This document shows positions 25,301-35,242 of a stretch of 64,000 nucleotides of DNA, piece after piece. The notes beneath the pieces are model-generated. The model worked only from the letters and a program-made list of their open reading frames with translations. It had not been told where the DNA came from and did no database searches. The stretch spans positions 2,790,001-2,854,000 of the forward strand of contig JAKULF010000011.1 in the NCBI GenBank assembly GCA_022661535.1, read 5' to 3'. The position numbers and the translations under genes are program-made. The stretch's first letter is position 1; each line of letters begins with the position of its first letter. Origin of the DNA: Eutypa lata (Eukaryota > Ascomycota > Sordariomycetes > Xylariales > Diatrypaceae).

Positions 25301-26070
25301 ATCTCTCGAATTTGGTAGCCGACACTATCCTCCAATATTCCGAAGTGAAGAAGCGCGCGGCTGTCATCAAGCAATGGATCAAGATCGCCCACCAGTGCCT
25401 CGAGCTGAACAATTATGATGGTCTCATGGCCATTATATGCAGTCTAAACAGTTCGATCATTAGTCGGTTACGCAGGACTTGGGATATCATCAGTCCCAAG
25501 CGACGAGACATGCTTAGCACTCTTCAAGGCATTGTCGAGCCCTCTAACAACAACAAGGTTCTCCGTGCTCGCCTTCAAGGCCACGTTCCTCCTTGCCTAC
25601 CTTTCTTGGGCATGTTCCTAACGGATCTGACATTTGTTGATATTGGCAACCCTGCTACCAAGCAGATTCCGAGTCCGGATGGGAATGAACAAGGTTTGAC
25701 TATTGTGAATTTTGACAAGCATTCCCGTACTGCCAAGATCATCGGTGAGCTTCAACGATTCCAGATCCCATACAGACTCACCGAGTTACCCGACATGCAA
25801 GAATGGATTCAAGCGGAGGTCAAGCGTGTCAAGGAGGCAGAACAAGGCAATGTCCAGGTCAACTATTACCGCAAGAGCTTGCTACTAGAGCCGCGGGAGA
25901 CTGCTCTTCGGACTCCAATCGATCACTCGTCCGCTACAACTCCATCAGGTCAAAAGACCGACCTTTTTGGCTGGATCTCACGAGATCGGCACAACAACAC
26001 TCACAACAACAATAACACCACTACCACCACCACCGCCACCACCACTACTAGCACTGTCGTGGCTGTATGA
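22312..26070 (+). CDS. Ras guanine-nucleotide exchange factor, Cdc25/Ste6 type, with SH3 domain
   Basis: It activates Ras by exchanging GDP for GTP, feeding cAMP/PKA or MAPK signalling at the membrane. The order is a Pro/Ser-rich N-terminus, an SH3 domain at about 78-145 (RAFYPFHPTY...WADGTLL...GWLPTNYC), a helical region with LLSELSSLVKTAKRLQE, a long Ser/Thr-rich linker, RasGEF_N at about 735-850 (FVSTFYLTFRLFCTPVKLVE) and the catalytic RasGEF domain at about 920-1165 (PVEIARQLTLKQMSVFCAI, NNYDGLMAIICSLNSS, VPPCLPFLGMFLTDLTFVD). A 60-nt intron lies at 22867..22926 (GTTTGT, CTAAC branch, CACAG). It is a multiple of three without a stop, so the unspliced frame is also open (1252 codons). Splicing gives 1232 residues and restores GVRYLLEKTNCLTRES, which matches the family, so I take it as real. 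Poly-Asn/Thr ends the C-terminus. Confidence 0.93.
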   Translation: MMLEDQPPRRSSLQVAPLTIQKHHNVPASHGSHEEEEASASAHPYSQSDYTPPITPSSSQERLITQPAPPPPPIFHNFLRAFYPFHPTYAMSDSTVTLPLNEGDVVLVHSIHTNGWADGTLLLSGARGWLPTNYCDAYDPDEMRNLLKALLNFWDLLRSTATNDQDIFGNQEFMKGIIAGVRYLLVCGQLLKFICPSNITLTNSQEKTNCLTRESATIQRNDVLRRSRKSLLSELSSLVKTAKRLQEMLRTFPQVTEEINDVIDEMILKAFKIVVKGVRFLDLLDEDRRLRAPAVTVMATVVEESYVPPTPPAESAEFENHRNDGRYAGSRAEIRDAPVDGLSPQSSEDAQTNASANRRLSTVCSSNRASYRLSQSNQSQGGRLSASISHRVSLAGPTTTHPQKLVSERLNSNHDTFLSYLGSFIGRLHLQSQSRPDLARAIKQSATAGSQLLAVVDAVCNHNTLVSEKLELAHTAMYDRIRDLVFSAREVLSNEGPDMEDVIMPHDNGRLLSAATSCVKAAGECVAKTKWVIERIGDFEFEGEGGDLGLDLDLFDAVTDNRPRTPLQRSSVIESNASDSPSAPARSVASSMDKPLPEIPVATAEAFEVPTSRGMSPPPSRPQSMVTDDAESTVDSTVESTAESAVSSIRPSVPPLPKLTTSLLRTDGYGPIEVYHDDSEYQTSFRSDTLTASSAGTSSTYLSRDSESSMVSATSTRATTPDITLMPKAQPSLSSLSATGSTGTNDEVEDVESKLMERTFAHELIFNKEGQVTGGSLPALVERLTTHESTPDAVFVSTFYLTFRLFCTPVKLVEVLIDRFNYIGEAPHISNPVRLRVYNVMKGWLESHWRNSSDQDVLPLIQDFAELKLAPVLPTAGKRLTELAERVSSTEYLLVPRLVSSMGKTSTSISQYVPADTPLPHLVLSKSQQNLLNNWKAGGTSPSFMDFDPVEIARQLTLKQMSVFCAIMPDELLGSQWMKKGGIDSPNVKAMSAFSTDLSNLVADTILQYSEVKKRAAVIKQWIKIAHQCLELNNYDGLMAIICSLNSSIISRLRRTWDIISPKRRDMLSTLQGIVEPSNNNKVLRARLQGHVPPCLPFLGMFLTDLTFVDIGNPATKQIPSPDGNEQGLTIVNFDKHSRTAKIIGELQRFQIPYRLTELPDMQEWIQAEVKRVKEAEQGNVQVNYYRKSLLLEPRETALRTPIDHSSATTPSGQKTDLFGWISRDRHNNTHNNNNTTTTTTATTTTSTVVAV
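22867..22926 (+). other. In-frame 60-nt intron in the RasGEF gene
   Basis: The donor is GTTTGT, the branch-like word is CTAAC at about 22911 and the acceptor is CACAG. The intron is exactly 20 codons long with no stop, so retention would add 20 residues rather than truncate the protein. The flanking protein sequence joins without a gap (RYLL + EKTNCL), as expected for this family. Confidence 0.8.
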
Positions 26071-28881
26071 GTGGTCTCCTACATATACCATACTCATCGT
26101 CTCAAAACAACGAATTACGAATTGTCAATGCCATTGAATCATCATCGCTACTTCTAAACCGTGGAAGCGTATTGCTACTGCTCCCGGAACACCATTTTGC
26201 CATTTATTGATACCCCATCCTTTTTTTGTATTACTCATGTCGGTAATGAGGTCTGGATTTATTGCATGCACGGCTGGTCTTGTTACTATTACTCGGTCTT
26301 ATTTTTTTGGGCTCAGCAGATACCGGCGTTCAGGATGGACGAACTGGAATCCTCTAGTGTTATCATATTTTTGTTTTCTCATACACATACGATCATGGCC
26401 GGGGATACCTCCCAGCCTAGATGATCCCCCTCACTCTGAGGTGTTTTGTCACCGCCCTTGAATGTCATCCCGGCTTTCGATTTGCGGAAGGCCGTTCCTG
26501 ATCCCCACTATACACGCAATCTTGGGGACACTACACAAGGGGAACGGAACCGAAAACGATTTCGATGTCGGTCGACGGAGGGCATCTGTCTATTACTGTA
26601 TAATTTGTTTAGGGACTTTTAGGCTTGGTCATGGACATTGATGTCTCTATGGGTACGAGGACAGGTCAGGTCAGGTCAGGCCAGGCCAAGCATATAGGAT
26701 TTGGCACAAGGGCAAAGGGACAACAAAAACATGACGGAGGGGGTTGATGGAGGGATGAAGGGAAAGCTATCGGCCATGAATGAAGCAAGAATTAACTGGA
26801 TTCAGATCCTCAACTTGTTTTTTTGTTGTTTTTTATCATCTATTTTATCCTAGAGAGGGTTGTGTTAAAAAGCAAGCGAAAAAGTTTTAGGATCATTCAA
26901 AATACCCTTTCTGGGACTGCTCAAGCAAGTTTCTCATTGCTATTGTGTTCTTATTGTTGTGCTGTCTTTATTTTACTATCTTGACTCGGCGTTGCACACC
27001 TTATTCTTCATCCTAATTGTTGTCTTGCGGATTAAGAAGCAGCTCACTTTGATGCTTGATTGCTAGCTTGCTTGAGGAACTTCTAGAGATTAGCCAATCC
27101 ATGATATCGTTTACTATATTTTTTATTTATTTACACGGGCTATTAAGTTAAAAGACGTGATCGATATGTAGACCCTAGTTAAAGTAGATTCCCCGGTTGA
27201 TGCACCCACCAATTCCCTACGTAGATTCTCCTTGTCGTACTTAAGAAACCATACGTGGGGGAAGGAAGAGAAGGGGGTGGGGGGTTTTGACCCACCGTAT
27301 TATCACGAGGCAGAGATCGGAAACGTCTCCTAGTAGTCCACGGAGTAAGTATTATTATGCAGCTGTACTTAAGTTAGGCAGTGTGGAGGGAGTGTGGAGC
27401 AGCGCCTGAATGGATGAATGGATGAATAAACGTTCGATTGACTGACTGACTACACATGCGTGATAGGTGGGGGCACAGCACACCAATCCATCTTATCTCA
27501 GCACAGACAGACAGATCCAAAATAGGTTGTAGTATACATACTTGCTCTGCTCTGCTCCCCCCCGAAGAATCTAGTCTAGGTAGCGGAGTATTTGCGGACA
27601 AACTTGGTGGCAGCGCGTACGATGGGTGGCTTCCTCAAACACAAGGTTCGTGTGTCAGGCCATGCATGTCTTAAGCTGAGTTAACTACTTCCTTACTTAC
27701 TTAGTTCTGTATGTATGGGTGTGTGTATGCAGGTAGCCGTCAGACTACCAACATAGAATGGTCCCTCCCGCATGGTTGTGGACACTAACACGGCCTGCGA
27801 TGCTGGACCGAAGGGCTAAAACCATGGCCTAATACCTAGGTTTGTAAAAGTCGCCATAACGGCTTCCCGCTTCCCTACACAGAAGCGGAATGGGGGCTCG
27901 CGTAGAGAAGGAGGGTATCAAGCGACTCGATGGCGCGCAGAGTGTCCTTTAGAATAGGTATATGTCCCTAGAGTATACCGTCAGGGTTAGGTGCATGGGA
28001 CGGCTCACTAGGTCTCCCAACTTTGACTTGACTCACCACTTCGCACGAATAAGTAGTTGCCTATGCATACGACTACTTAAGAGCAAATAATAAACTGTAT
28101 TATATTCACCTGTGTGTGGGGTTTCAGGGCTGTTTATGCAATAGACTAGCTATAGCATCACGATTCCAGTGGGGTCTTATATTCACATTTTAATAGGTCC
28201 GAGATCACCTGTAAAACTGACCTGATATTGACTTGATTTGTGAGAATGTAAGCTAATACCCGTAGGTGTGGAAAAAGACTATGTTAATGGAGTATCGAGG
28301 TGGTTAGGCAATAGTTGTGGGCTTTTGTAAAATTGAATAATAGAGCAAAGGTAGCAGCACAGGTTGGAATACGTGGCCGTCTGAGTGCATCACGAAGCTG
28401 CGATTTAAAACCAGAGTGTGGCTTGATAATAACAGAGTCTATTGTCGAAGATAAATAATTGCATTTCGTTACATGTGCTCTATGTATATAGTATGGCCAT
28501 GATTATGAGGTGATATTTGATCGTATCTCAAGCAAGGGGGGCTAAGGAGTATCAAGATTTTCGACGTTCACGAACATACTTAGACACATTCTGTACACAG
28601 TTGATTGCAACATATCTGCTGCTATAGAGTATTCGCGAGACACTTCTATATGCCTCTTGACCATAGAAGAAACCTTTCTATCATCAAGTAAACTCTAGGC
28701 CTAAACTTCCATATTGCAAGAGCTGGCTCACCCTGTGAGAGGTTATGACATTGATGTGATCATACAACTTCTGGATCTACCGTTCCTATAATCCATTCAC
28801 TTTAAGCATTAAGACAATCCACATACATCATTCACATTCAGCTGAACTTGAACTAGACATTGAAGATATTGTGCTGTCCTC
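26071..28881. other. Intergenic region between RasGEF and Zn2Cys6 genes (convergent)
   Basis: This stretch holds the 3' ends of two convergent genes and about 2.8 kb without a supportable gene. Visible items are a CAGGT-unit repeat at 26662-26688 (AGGTCAGGTCAGGTCAGG), T-rich tracts at 26815-26835 and 27118-27130, and tandem ATGGATGA at 27411-27424. The longest frames are under 90 codons and lack domain features. Confidence 0.55.
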
Positions 28882-30665
28882 TTATACATCCTCATCCTCC
28901 AAACCCCATTCAGTCTCAACGCACCTTTCCTCACCAATACCTCTCGGAAGAACTCGACTCGGCGCACGAAGCAAGGCCTGTGCAACCTTCTCGCGCAACA
29001 GGGTATTGATTCTTTTATCGACGTCTAGAAACGGCGACATCGTCTGGAATAAGCCGTGAAGGAAATCGGTAGGTCCGTATCGACAGCATCCTCGGCTTCC
29101 GGGCCAAGACCGAGATGTGCGGCCGGGATCCAACATCACTATTTGGCTGAGCGGGGAGTCGGAGTCGGGTGAAATAAAGCCGGCCGGGTGGCAGAGGACA
29201 ACATCTGCTAGGGTGTTTGTGATCTCGAAGAATTTGAACAACTACAAGACGAGTCAACCTAAAAACGCAGTAGTGACGACTACCGGTACATATCTACCAT
29301 GGGGTGAAAATACTTACCTGATCTCTCCCCAAGGGTAATAGATCGTCTCTAGAGACCGTCGTGATGGAAGCAAGTAAGGATTGGGCAATCCGTGAAGGAA
29401 AGAGAAAGCTCATCAATTCAGTATCCGATACCGATGATAGCAGCCCCTGGGACATAGCCTTCTGCCACAGCAGAGTCTGCATCCATTGTTTCGTGACGTG
29501 ATAGTCTGCTCGCTGTATTGAATCGTAGTTAATGGGTCGAGGGATATCTTCGGTAAGGGTTTTGCAGACGGCGAGGAGAAGCTCTTTGTAGGAGGGTAGA
29601 TGCGCCGTATCGGAACCATACGGTGACGCATGCTGGAGTAACAAATCGAATGCTACGAAAAGACTGCCCAACTCCACCAAGCCTTCTCCGAAAACATCAA
29701 GCTGGTTGGGGACAATAATAGAAGGGATTTCGATGGTCTCCTGAATCGAAACTCGGAATCCGTGTTGAGCTGCGTAACCTCTTTTGGGGGAGGAGAAATA
29801 AACGAGTCAGTTCGAAAAGGGGGGGTTGTTCAAGATGATGGTTTCGAATCAAACGTCAAGGATGGTTTGGTGATAGAACCTTTCGCTCACCCACAAAAGG
29901 AGGTATATAAGCCTCTTCCGATCCCCTACTGGATCCAGTCGATGATCATTGGCTGCTGCTGCTGCTGCTGACGACGAACAGAATTTCGGCTGGTCATCAT
30001 CCATGTGGAGCAATCGAGCGAGTGAAATGGCTTCCTGGAGGAACATCATCGCTGCCCGGCGGTTGTCGATCTTGGCGTGGTACACGTGGAGGAAAAAAGA
30101 GGCGAGAACGCCATCGGTGGAGGCATGTTCTCGGTAATTGAACGAGTTCCGCATCCGCAAGCACTCCTTCTCCATGTAGGCACTGTCGACATCATTACCA
30201 CCGTCATTGATGATGTGCTTAACCGCAGGGAGATTCAACTGAGCCATAGTAGCAGCGCTCAAGGCCGTTGCCAATGTGTAAGCGTCCGCATCTGTCTCAT
30301 CGTCTGCTGTTGTTGTTGTTGTTGTTGTTGTTGCTGCTTCTTCGGATTTCTCAAGTCTGGCGAGGAGCGTAGTTGCGTCGACCACGGGCCAGACAGAATA
30401 CATACGGGAACGATAGACTTTGAGAATCGAAGCAAACATACTCGCAGGCAAGTTAATACGTGAGGTAGTCGTTGTTGTCGTCGTCGTCGTCGCCTGGCCG
30501 GATGCTGCCGTACTACCGCCATCACCATCGAGGAGGTCATGATGAACTGGAGCTACTTGGCTAGTAGTAGTATTATCTGGAGATACGTCGTGACAGGCTT
30601 GAACCACCACTTCCCCTTGTTCTTCGTCTCGAATGCCCAGCCTTTGATGACTTTCACCTCCTCGG

Positions 30666-30697
<32 letters not shown>

Positions 30698-30883
30698 TGA
30701 CAACGCCCCCCTTCTTTCCTCCAACCGACGCCTAATTCTCGAAGTCTTGGGTCCACGCTTGAGCACTGGCCTTAGGTACGTACACGCGCAAGACGGCTTC
30801 GATTCCACACACTTTCTACACGGCAGACCGCCATCGCATCTCGTTTTGCGCTGGACACAGAAATCGCAGGATCTCTTAGCCAT
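28882..30883 (-). CDS. Zn(II)2Cys6 fungal transcription factor
   Basis: Three exons, 30883..29880, 29780..29318 and 29241..28882, give 608 residues. The introns are 99 nt (GTTCTA...AAAAG, phase 2) and 76 nt (GTAAGT...TTGTAG, phase 0). The first joins WVSER to GYAAQHGFRVSIQETIEIPS, the usual 'ERGYAL..H' element of the fungal transcription factor middle homology region, which supports the model. The binuclear zinc cluster is at residues 6-34 (CDFCVQRKTRCDGGLPCRKC, then a final Cys), followed by the basic linker LKRGPKTSRIRRRLEERR. Low-complexity Ser and Thr runs separate it from the regulatory region, which starts near KVYRSRMYSVWPVVD. It acts as a nuclear DNA-binding regulator; targets are unknown. 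The CTYLRPVLKRGPK pattern resembles regulators of carbon-source use, but this is weak evidence. Confidence 0.9.
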
Positions 30884-32114
30884 GGCAGCGGCGGCGACAG
30901 TGGTTGGCGAGATTGAGCAACAGGATGATCATCGGAGGCTACGGTAGTACTTAGTGGAGAAAATAGAACGGAGTATTCAAAGTGTGAGAAGACGACGTAG
31001 GCGTAGGTAAGTAAGTAGCTGTGTATCTAAGTTTTCGACGACCGGATGATTTTGAGAACAACTACCCTGGACGGAGTAAATGCGGACAAATGCTGGTATA
31101 CCTAACGTTAGGTAGCTAGCTGTGGTACTAACTTATCCACAAGTACTACGTATATCTAACGGACCCGTAAATACCCATATTGCCTTTACTATCTATAGCT
31201 TTATGCATACGTATTAGATGGGTCTTCCCCAGATTACACCTTATGATCTGGATGTTTATATAGCGGCGATATTAGTCTACGACCCACCTAGCTGGGTCTG
31301 GGTCTGGGTCTGGGTCTGGGTCCTACGTAGTTAAGTGATGTAATTCGGAAGTGAGGGTTAGGTGATCCGGGGTTTCCGGGGTTTCCGGCTCTCATCTGAT
31401 CTGATCTGTATATAGATCAAGAGCTAGATTTATAGCTTCAGATTCTCCCTCGGCAAGTCATGATTTGAGCTGACCCTTATTACGTAGCGTTCGATATCCC
31501 CTTCGTATGGGCTGAATACCAGGTACCGATAGCTATGTATGAGGGACCCAAGAGAGACCGTTCCATAATGATAAATGCCGACGTGGGGTTCAAGACCATC
31601 TAGTAAGTGGGCAGGTATACGATTGGACGAAGCTATAATGCTACGTGGGGTCTATTCGAACTACTACGTAGTAAGTTTTTGGAGCCCCCAGCTATCCTGG
31701 ACAGAATAGCATCAAACAACCCACATTCTCCAACCTATCGTCGCTGTAGCGAGGCAACAATCAGGCACTAGGATAAACCTAATGCTAGCTAGTCCAAATA
31801 TGCATACCAACAAGGAGATACGCGGAGAAATTGAGGGACGTTGGAATCATGATAGGGATTGGGGGTAGGTATTTGTCCGGCAGTCAGTCAGTCACCTGCT
31901 CAACTTTATTCAACGACTGCCTAGCCTAGGATACACCCTCTACCTATGTATAGTAAGGTGATGTCAGTGGTATAAAACGTGGGCGGCCGGTTTCGAGTAG
32001 TAGTTTATTTTCGAGCTCAAAGCTCACATACCCTCCCGTACCCCAATTCTTCTGCTCCCTTGATATATACGTATACGCTGCCTTCTACTACTATATACGC
32101 TACCCTCTGCTACT
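30884..32114. promoter_or_regulatory. Divergent promoter region (Zn2Cys6 factor / alcohol dehydrogenase)
   Basis: About 1.2 kb separates two divergent genes, so both are likely controlled from here. It contains five tandem CTGGGT units (31292-31321), a doubled GGGGTTTCC near 31371-31388, repeated CTGATCTGATCTG near 31396, and many TACGTAG/CTACGTAG words. A TATAAAA box at 31971 precedes the dehydrogenase. No gene is seen. Confidence 0.5.
31971..31977 (+). promoter_or_regulatory. TATA box upstream of the alcohol dehydrogenase gene
   Basis: TATAAAA stands 138 nt before the ATG. A pyrimidine-rich leader (CCCCAATTCTTCTGCTCCC) lies between them, which is a common arrangement for well-expressed or inducible fungal genes. 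Function is inferred from position. Confidence 0.45.
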
Positions 32115-32316
32115 ATGACTACCATCCCGGAAACGCAAACGGCGGCTACTGTCCCTAAACTCGGCGGCGGCGTTAAATTCGTTCACGACTATCCTGTTCC
32201 AAAGCCGGGATATAATGAAGTTTTAGCAAAAGTCCTTTACACGGGTGTTTGTCAGAGCGGTAAGATGATGCCCCTAACTTAGTAGCTAGAGCACACGCGC
32301 ATACACACACACACAC

Positions 32317-32389
<73 letters not shown>

Positions 32390-33552
32390 TCTCTCCCTGT
32401 GTGTGTATCTGTCTCTCTTAAGACTCGAATCGAACCGAATTGCTGAGAATACCTCCTAGATCTTCACACCCAGGCAGGAACCGCCTCTGACGCAAATGGC
32501 AACCTGATCACCAAAGTCAAGTTCCCACACGTAGGTGGACACGAGGGAGTGGGACGGATTGTCTCCTTGGGACCAGGGTGTGACGAAGATATCAAACTCG
32601 GCAGCTTCGTCGGCATCCGATTTGCGAGTCGCATCTGCAGGCGTTGTGAGTATTGTTTGGCTGGGAAGGAACAGCATTGCATTAAGGGCACCAACCACCT
32701 GCATCATGAAGATGGGAGCTTTCAAGAGTATATCGTTCTGGATGCGGGCTACCTCGCCCTGCTCCCGGACGACATTGACCCGGTCACCATCGGTCCTGTC
32801 TTGTGTGCGGGATTGACGACGTATAAGGTGAGAATACCCCTGTGTTGTGCTGTCATCAGTGTTGTTGTACATAGCTGATGTTCTCTCAAGGCTGTCAAGA
32901 ATGCGAATGTGAATATTGGAGACTGGGTTGTCGTGATCGGTGCTGGAGGAGGACTTGGCCATTTAGCAGGTACGTGTGCAGTGCAAACTTAACCTAGTAC
33001 AAGGATGGATATGACCAAAGGTCTAACTTGCAATGTTGAACTAACCTTTATCTAGTCCAGTACGCCATTGCAAAGGGGGCTGTGGTTATCGGCATCGACG
33101 GTGGACCGGAAAAGGGCGACTTTATCAAGTCAATCGGCGCGAGCAAGTATATCGATTTCAAAACCACGCCGGACCTGGCCCAAGAAGTTCGAAACCTCAC
33201 AAACGGCGGAGCGAATTCCGTCATAGTGACTGCTGGCAATGTCAAAGCCTTTGCCCAGGCTGCTGACATGTTGAAAGTGGGAGGCACGCTGAGTTGTGTC
33301 GGTATTCCCTCTCAAAAGGGATTCATCGAGACGCCGGTCAGCAGTATTGTCATCAAGGGTCTGCACATCACGGGGAATCTTGTGGGCTCTCTGAAGGAAT
33401 GCCTAGAGGCGGTTGATCTCGTCCGACGCGGCATTGTTAAGCCGCATATCACCGTCCGTGACTTCGCTGATCTGCCTGCTGTCTATGATGAGCTTGAGAA
33501 GGGAGATGTTTCGGGACGGATTGTACTTAAAGTGGCCAAGGATGACATTTAG
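32115..33552 (+). CDS. Zinc-dependent alcohol dehydrogenase (medium-chain)
   Basis: It should interconvert an alcohol and an aldehyde or ketone with NAD(H). Four exons, 32115..32259, 32460..32827, 32891..32969 and 33056..33552, join in consistent phases (1, 0, 1) to 362 residues. Catalytic-zinc ligands are C46 (TGVCQSD), H76 (GGHEGVG) and C164 (VLCAG). The structural zinc motif CxxCxxCx7C is C108-C122 (ICRRCEYCLAGKEQHC). The Rossmann fold has VIGAGGGLGHLAVQYA. All key residues are present and the length is close to yeast Adh1 (348). The acidic residue after VVIGID fits NAD preference. Intron 1 (200 nt) contains a long CA/TC microsatellite. The gene is divergent from the Zn2Cys6 factor, which may be its regulator (inference from position only). 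The true substrate cannot be read from sequence. Confidence 0.93.
32301..32386. repeat. (CA)n/(TC)n microsatellite inside alcohol dehydrogenase intron 1
   Basis: A CA tract (about 32302-32316) is followed by about 33 uninterrupted TC units (32321-32386), together making up over a third of the intron. The acceptor is CTCCTAG, 73 nt further on. Such a tract should vary in length between strains. Confidence 0.9.
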
Positions 33553-33920
33553 AGTAGTTAACGTTAAGGTCCTTGAGTGGTTAGAGTCTTGGGCATACCA
33601 CGTTATTGCATTCTGAGCTGTATTGTATGTTAACTCGTTTATGATCATTGACTTATTGCTGCGACTCTACAATACGCAATATATAGTTGCTAAGTAACAT
33701 TGCGAACCTGGTATCCGGGGTTGGGGCTTAAGTCGAGCTTTATACCCCTCCTTTCGTTGCTTGTGCTTGCATGTGATAGGTACAGATAGGTTGCTAAGCA
33801 CTAACTGCATATAACTGCATACTGAGCCAACAGGTAAGAATCAGACCATAAGAATCAGACCATACGACTGAGGAGCCTACACAGTAACCTTTGTCGACTA
33901 ACCTACATCTCCAAGTCACC
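33553..33920. other. Intergenic region after the dehydrogenase
   Basis: It holds the 3' flank of the dehydrogenase gene and the promoter of the next. AAGAATCAGACCATA occurs twice in tandem just upstream of the next gene (33837-33866). No gene is seen. Confidence 0.45.
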
Positions 33921-34646
33921 ATGGAGGGCGAGCAAAACATCAATAGCACTGATCGTAGATTTGGACGTGTATCTACACCACCTCGACCGGCACCATTTTT
34001 AATCTTCCCCTACGAGCCGTTACCACCCAACCTCTTGACCCAAATCAATAATGATCTCTCCGAGGGATATTACGGGCCTTTCGACGCCGACCTGCTCGCC
34101 GTCCGGGCGGCCAGCTTCATCAGGTCCAACTCACGAGACGCGAACGAAGGACTTTTAACCCAAGTGATGCGCGAATTCTTAGTTCTGGCCCGCGAAGACT
34201 GCATCACTGCTGGGAGAGCCCCGTCGATCACCACCACCACCACCACCACCGCCACGGGAGAAGGAGAATCTAATACCGGTATTTATCATGGTAAAGCCCA
34301 ACATGTCGCACACTCCTGCTGGCTGTGCATCCACATGACGCTACCCACGGACGAATGGGCCGTGCCGCGCTGGCACAGGGACGGCCGCATGTTCCAATGC
34401 ACGTGCCCCGAGCAGTCCAAGGAGGTACCGCCGCCGCCACATTCCAAGTACGCCTTTACGATTCTGGGACCGTCGATGAGAGTCATGATACCGAATCCTT
34501 CCGTAAAGGCGGTGATGGGAATGCGGTCGGAAGAGACGGGGCGGTCCCGATGGAACCAAAACAGCCCAGACCCCGAGCTCGCGAAGCGACTAGCGGAGTA
34601 TCCCGAGGCGGAAGTCCAGCCGGGACAGGTGATTCAGTTCAGCTAA
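33921..34646 (+). CDS. Hypothetical protein with HxD motif (possibly 2-oxoglutarate oxygenase-like), truncated by TAA
   Basis: I do not know the family by name. The ATG at 33921 has a good context (CACCATGG) and opens a 241-codon frame. A poly-Thr run encoded by ACC repeats sits near residue 103. The strongest part is residues 135-205: HSCWLCIHMTLPTDEW, VPRWHRDGRMFQC, YAFTILGPSMRVM. The HRD within VPRWHRDG looks like the HxD iron pair of 2-oxoglutarate oxygenases (inference). The frame stops at TAA 34644 after GQVIQFS, but the same frame continues open for 46 codons to 34787 with SPVHSEPDSTGFHRVFVSVL, which reads as a natural C-terminus and could supply the distal His and Arg. The present protein is therefore likely truncated and inactive, unless a sequencing error or readthrough applies. 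Confidence 0.6.
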   Translation: MEGEQNINSTDRRFGRVSTPPRPAPFLIFPYEPLPPNLLTQINNDLSEGYYGPFDADLLAVRAASFIRSNSRDANEGLLTQVMREFLVLAREDCITAGRAPSITTTTTTTATGEGESNTGIYHGKAQHVAHSCWLCIHMTLPTDEWAVPRWHRDGRMFQCTCPEQSKEVPPPPHSKYAFTILGPSMRVMIPNPSVKAVMGMRSEETGRSRWNQNSPDPELAKRLAEYPEAEVQPGQVIQFS

Positions 34647-34787
34647 GGTCAATCCGATTCCCCCGTGCATTCGGAGCCGGATTCGACGGGCTTCCATCGT
34701 GTTTTCGTGAGCGTTCTTTTTGGGAGCGAGGCTGAGTTGCGGGATATGTGTGGATTTAGGGGCGAGGAGTATGGCGTTTGGTGTTGA
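34647..34787 (+). pseudogene. Detached C-terminal coding segment of the HxD protein
   Basis: This stretch is in the same frame as the gene before it and is separated from it only by TAA at 34644-34646. It reads SPVHSEPDSTGFHRVFVSVL and so on, without a stop for 46 codons. The His and Arg here are candidates for the missing third iron ligand and the co-substrate residue of the oxygenase-like fold (inference). No intron with usable GT...AG ends would remove the stop. Confidence 0.55.
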
Positions 34788-35240
34788 TGAAGGAGCCGCT
34801 TGCATCAATCTTCTTTGATATGTATATTCCGGTCCACAGTGTCTAGGTTATACCCCTCCTTCATCTGAAACATAAATGGATTTGAAATTGCTGTCAAATT
34901 CATCCATATTCTTCCTGATGCGATCTATTGACCGTCATTTTCTTGCGTGCATGGCATCTTCGCTGCTGTGAGCAGCTTAGTCTACCGGTAGAGCTCGGAG
35001 GATAGGGGCGCTAGCTTCTTGCGCCCCCGAAGTTCTTAACGTCTTCCAAGAGCTCATATGAGCATTATGTGTTCGTCGGTAATACTAATGATACTAATAT
35101 CTAGCATTAATGCTTTATTCGATTGTAGTAGTGATGGGATTTTCTATGATATTTCAATGATGAGTAAGTGAATCGATCTTGAAAGGCCTGATCGGGAATT
35201 GCGGCCGCTGAACCCCGCGCTGAGTAGGATCCTTGAAGCC
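34788..35240. other. Intergenic region before the transposon remnant
   Basis: No gene is seen. It includes a tRNA-like word and a hairpin (listed separately) and becomes AT-rich after 35050. TTGAAGCC at 35233-35240 abuts the TA target site of the element. Confidence 0.45.
34976..35030 (+). other. tRNA-like A-box followed by a strong hairpin
   Basis: TTAGTCTACCGGTAGAGC resembles a tRNA D-arm/A-box. It is followed by GGGGCGC (35005-35011), a 9-nt loop and GCGCCCC (35021-35027). A proper T-arm (GGTTCRANNCC) is absent, so this is not a tRNA. It may be the head of a tRNA-derived short element or chance. Confidence 0.25.
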
Positions 35241-35242
35241 TA

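Noticed and set aside
31292..31321. CTGGGT tandem units as telomere-like DNA
   Set aside because: Fungal telomeres are TTAGGG; these five units lie in the middle of a promoter region.
33891..33920. Upstream extension of the HxD protein before ATG 33921
   Set aside because: It would need a TTG start; the ATG at 33921 has a good CACCATGG context.
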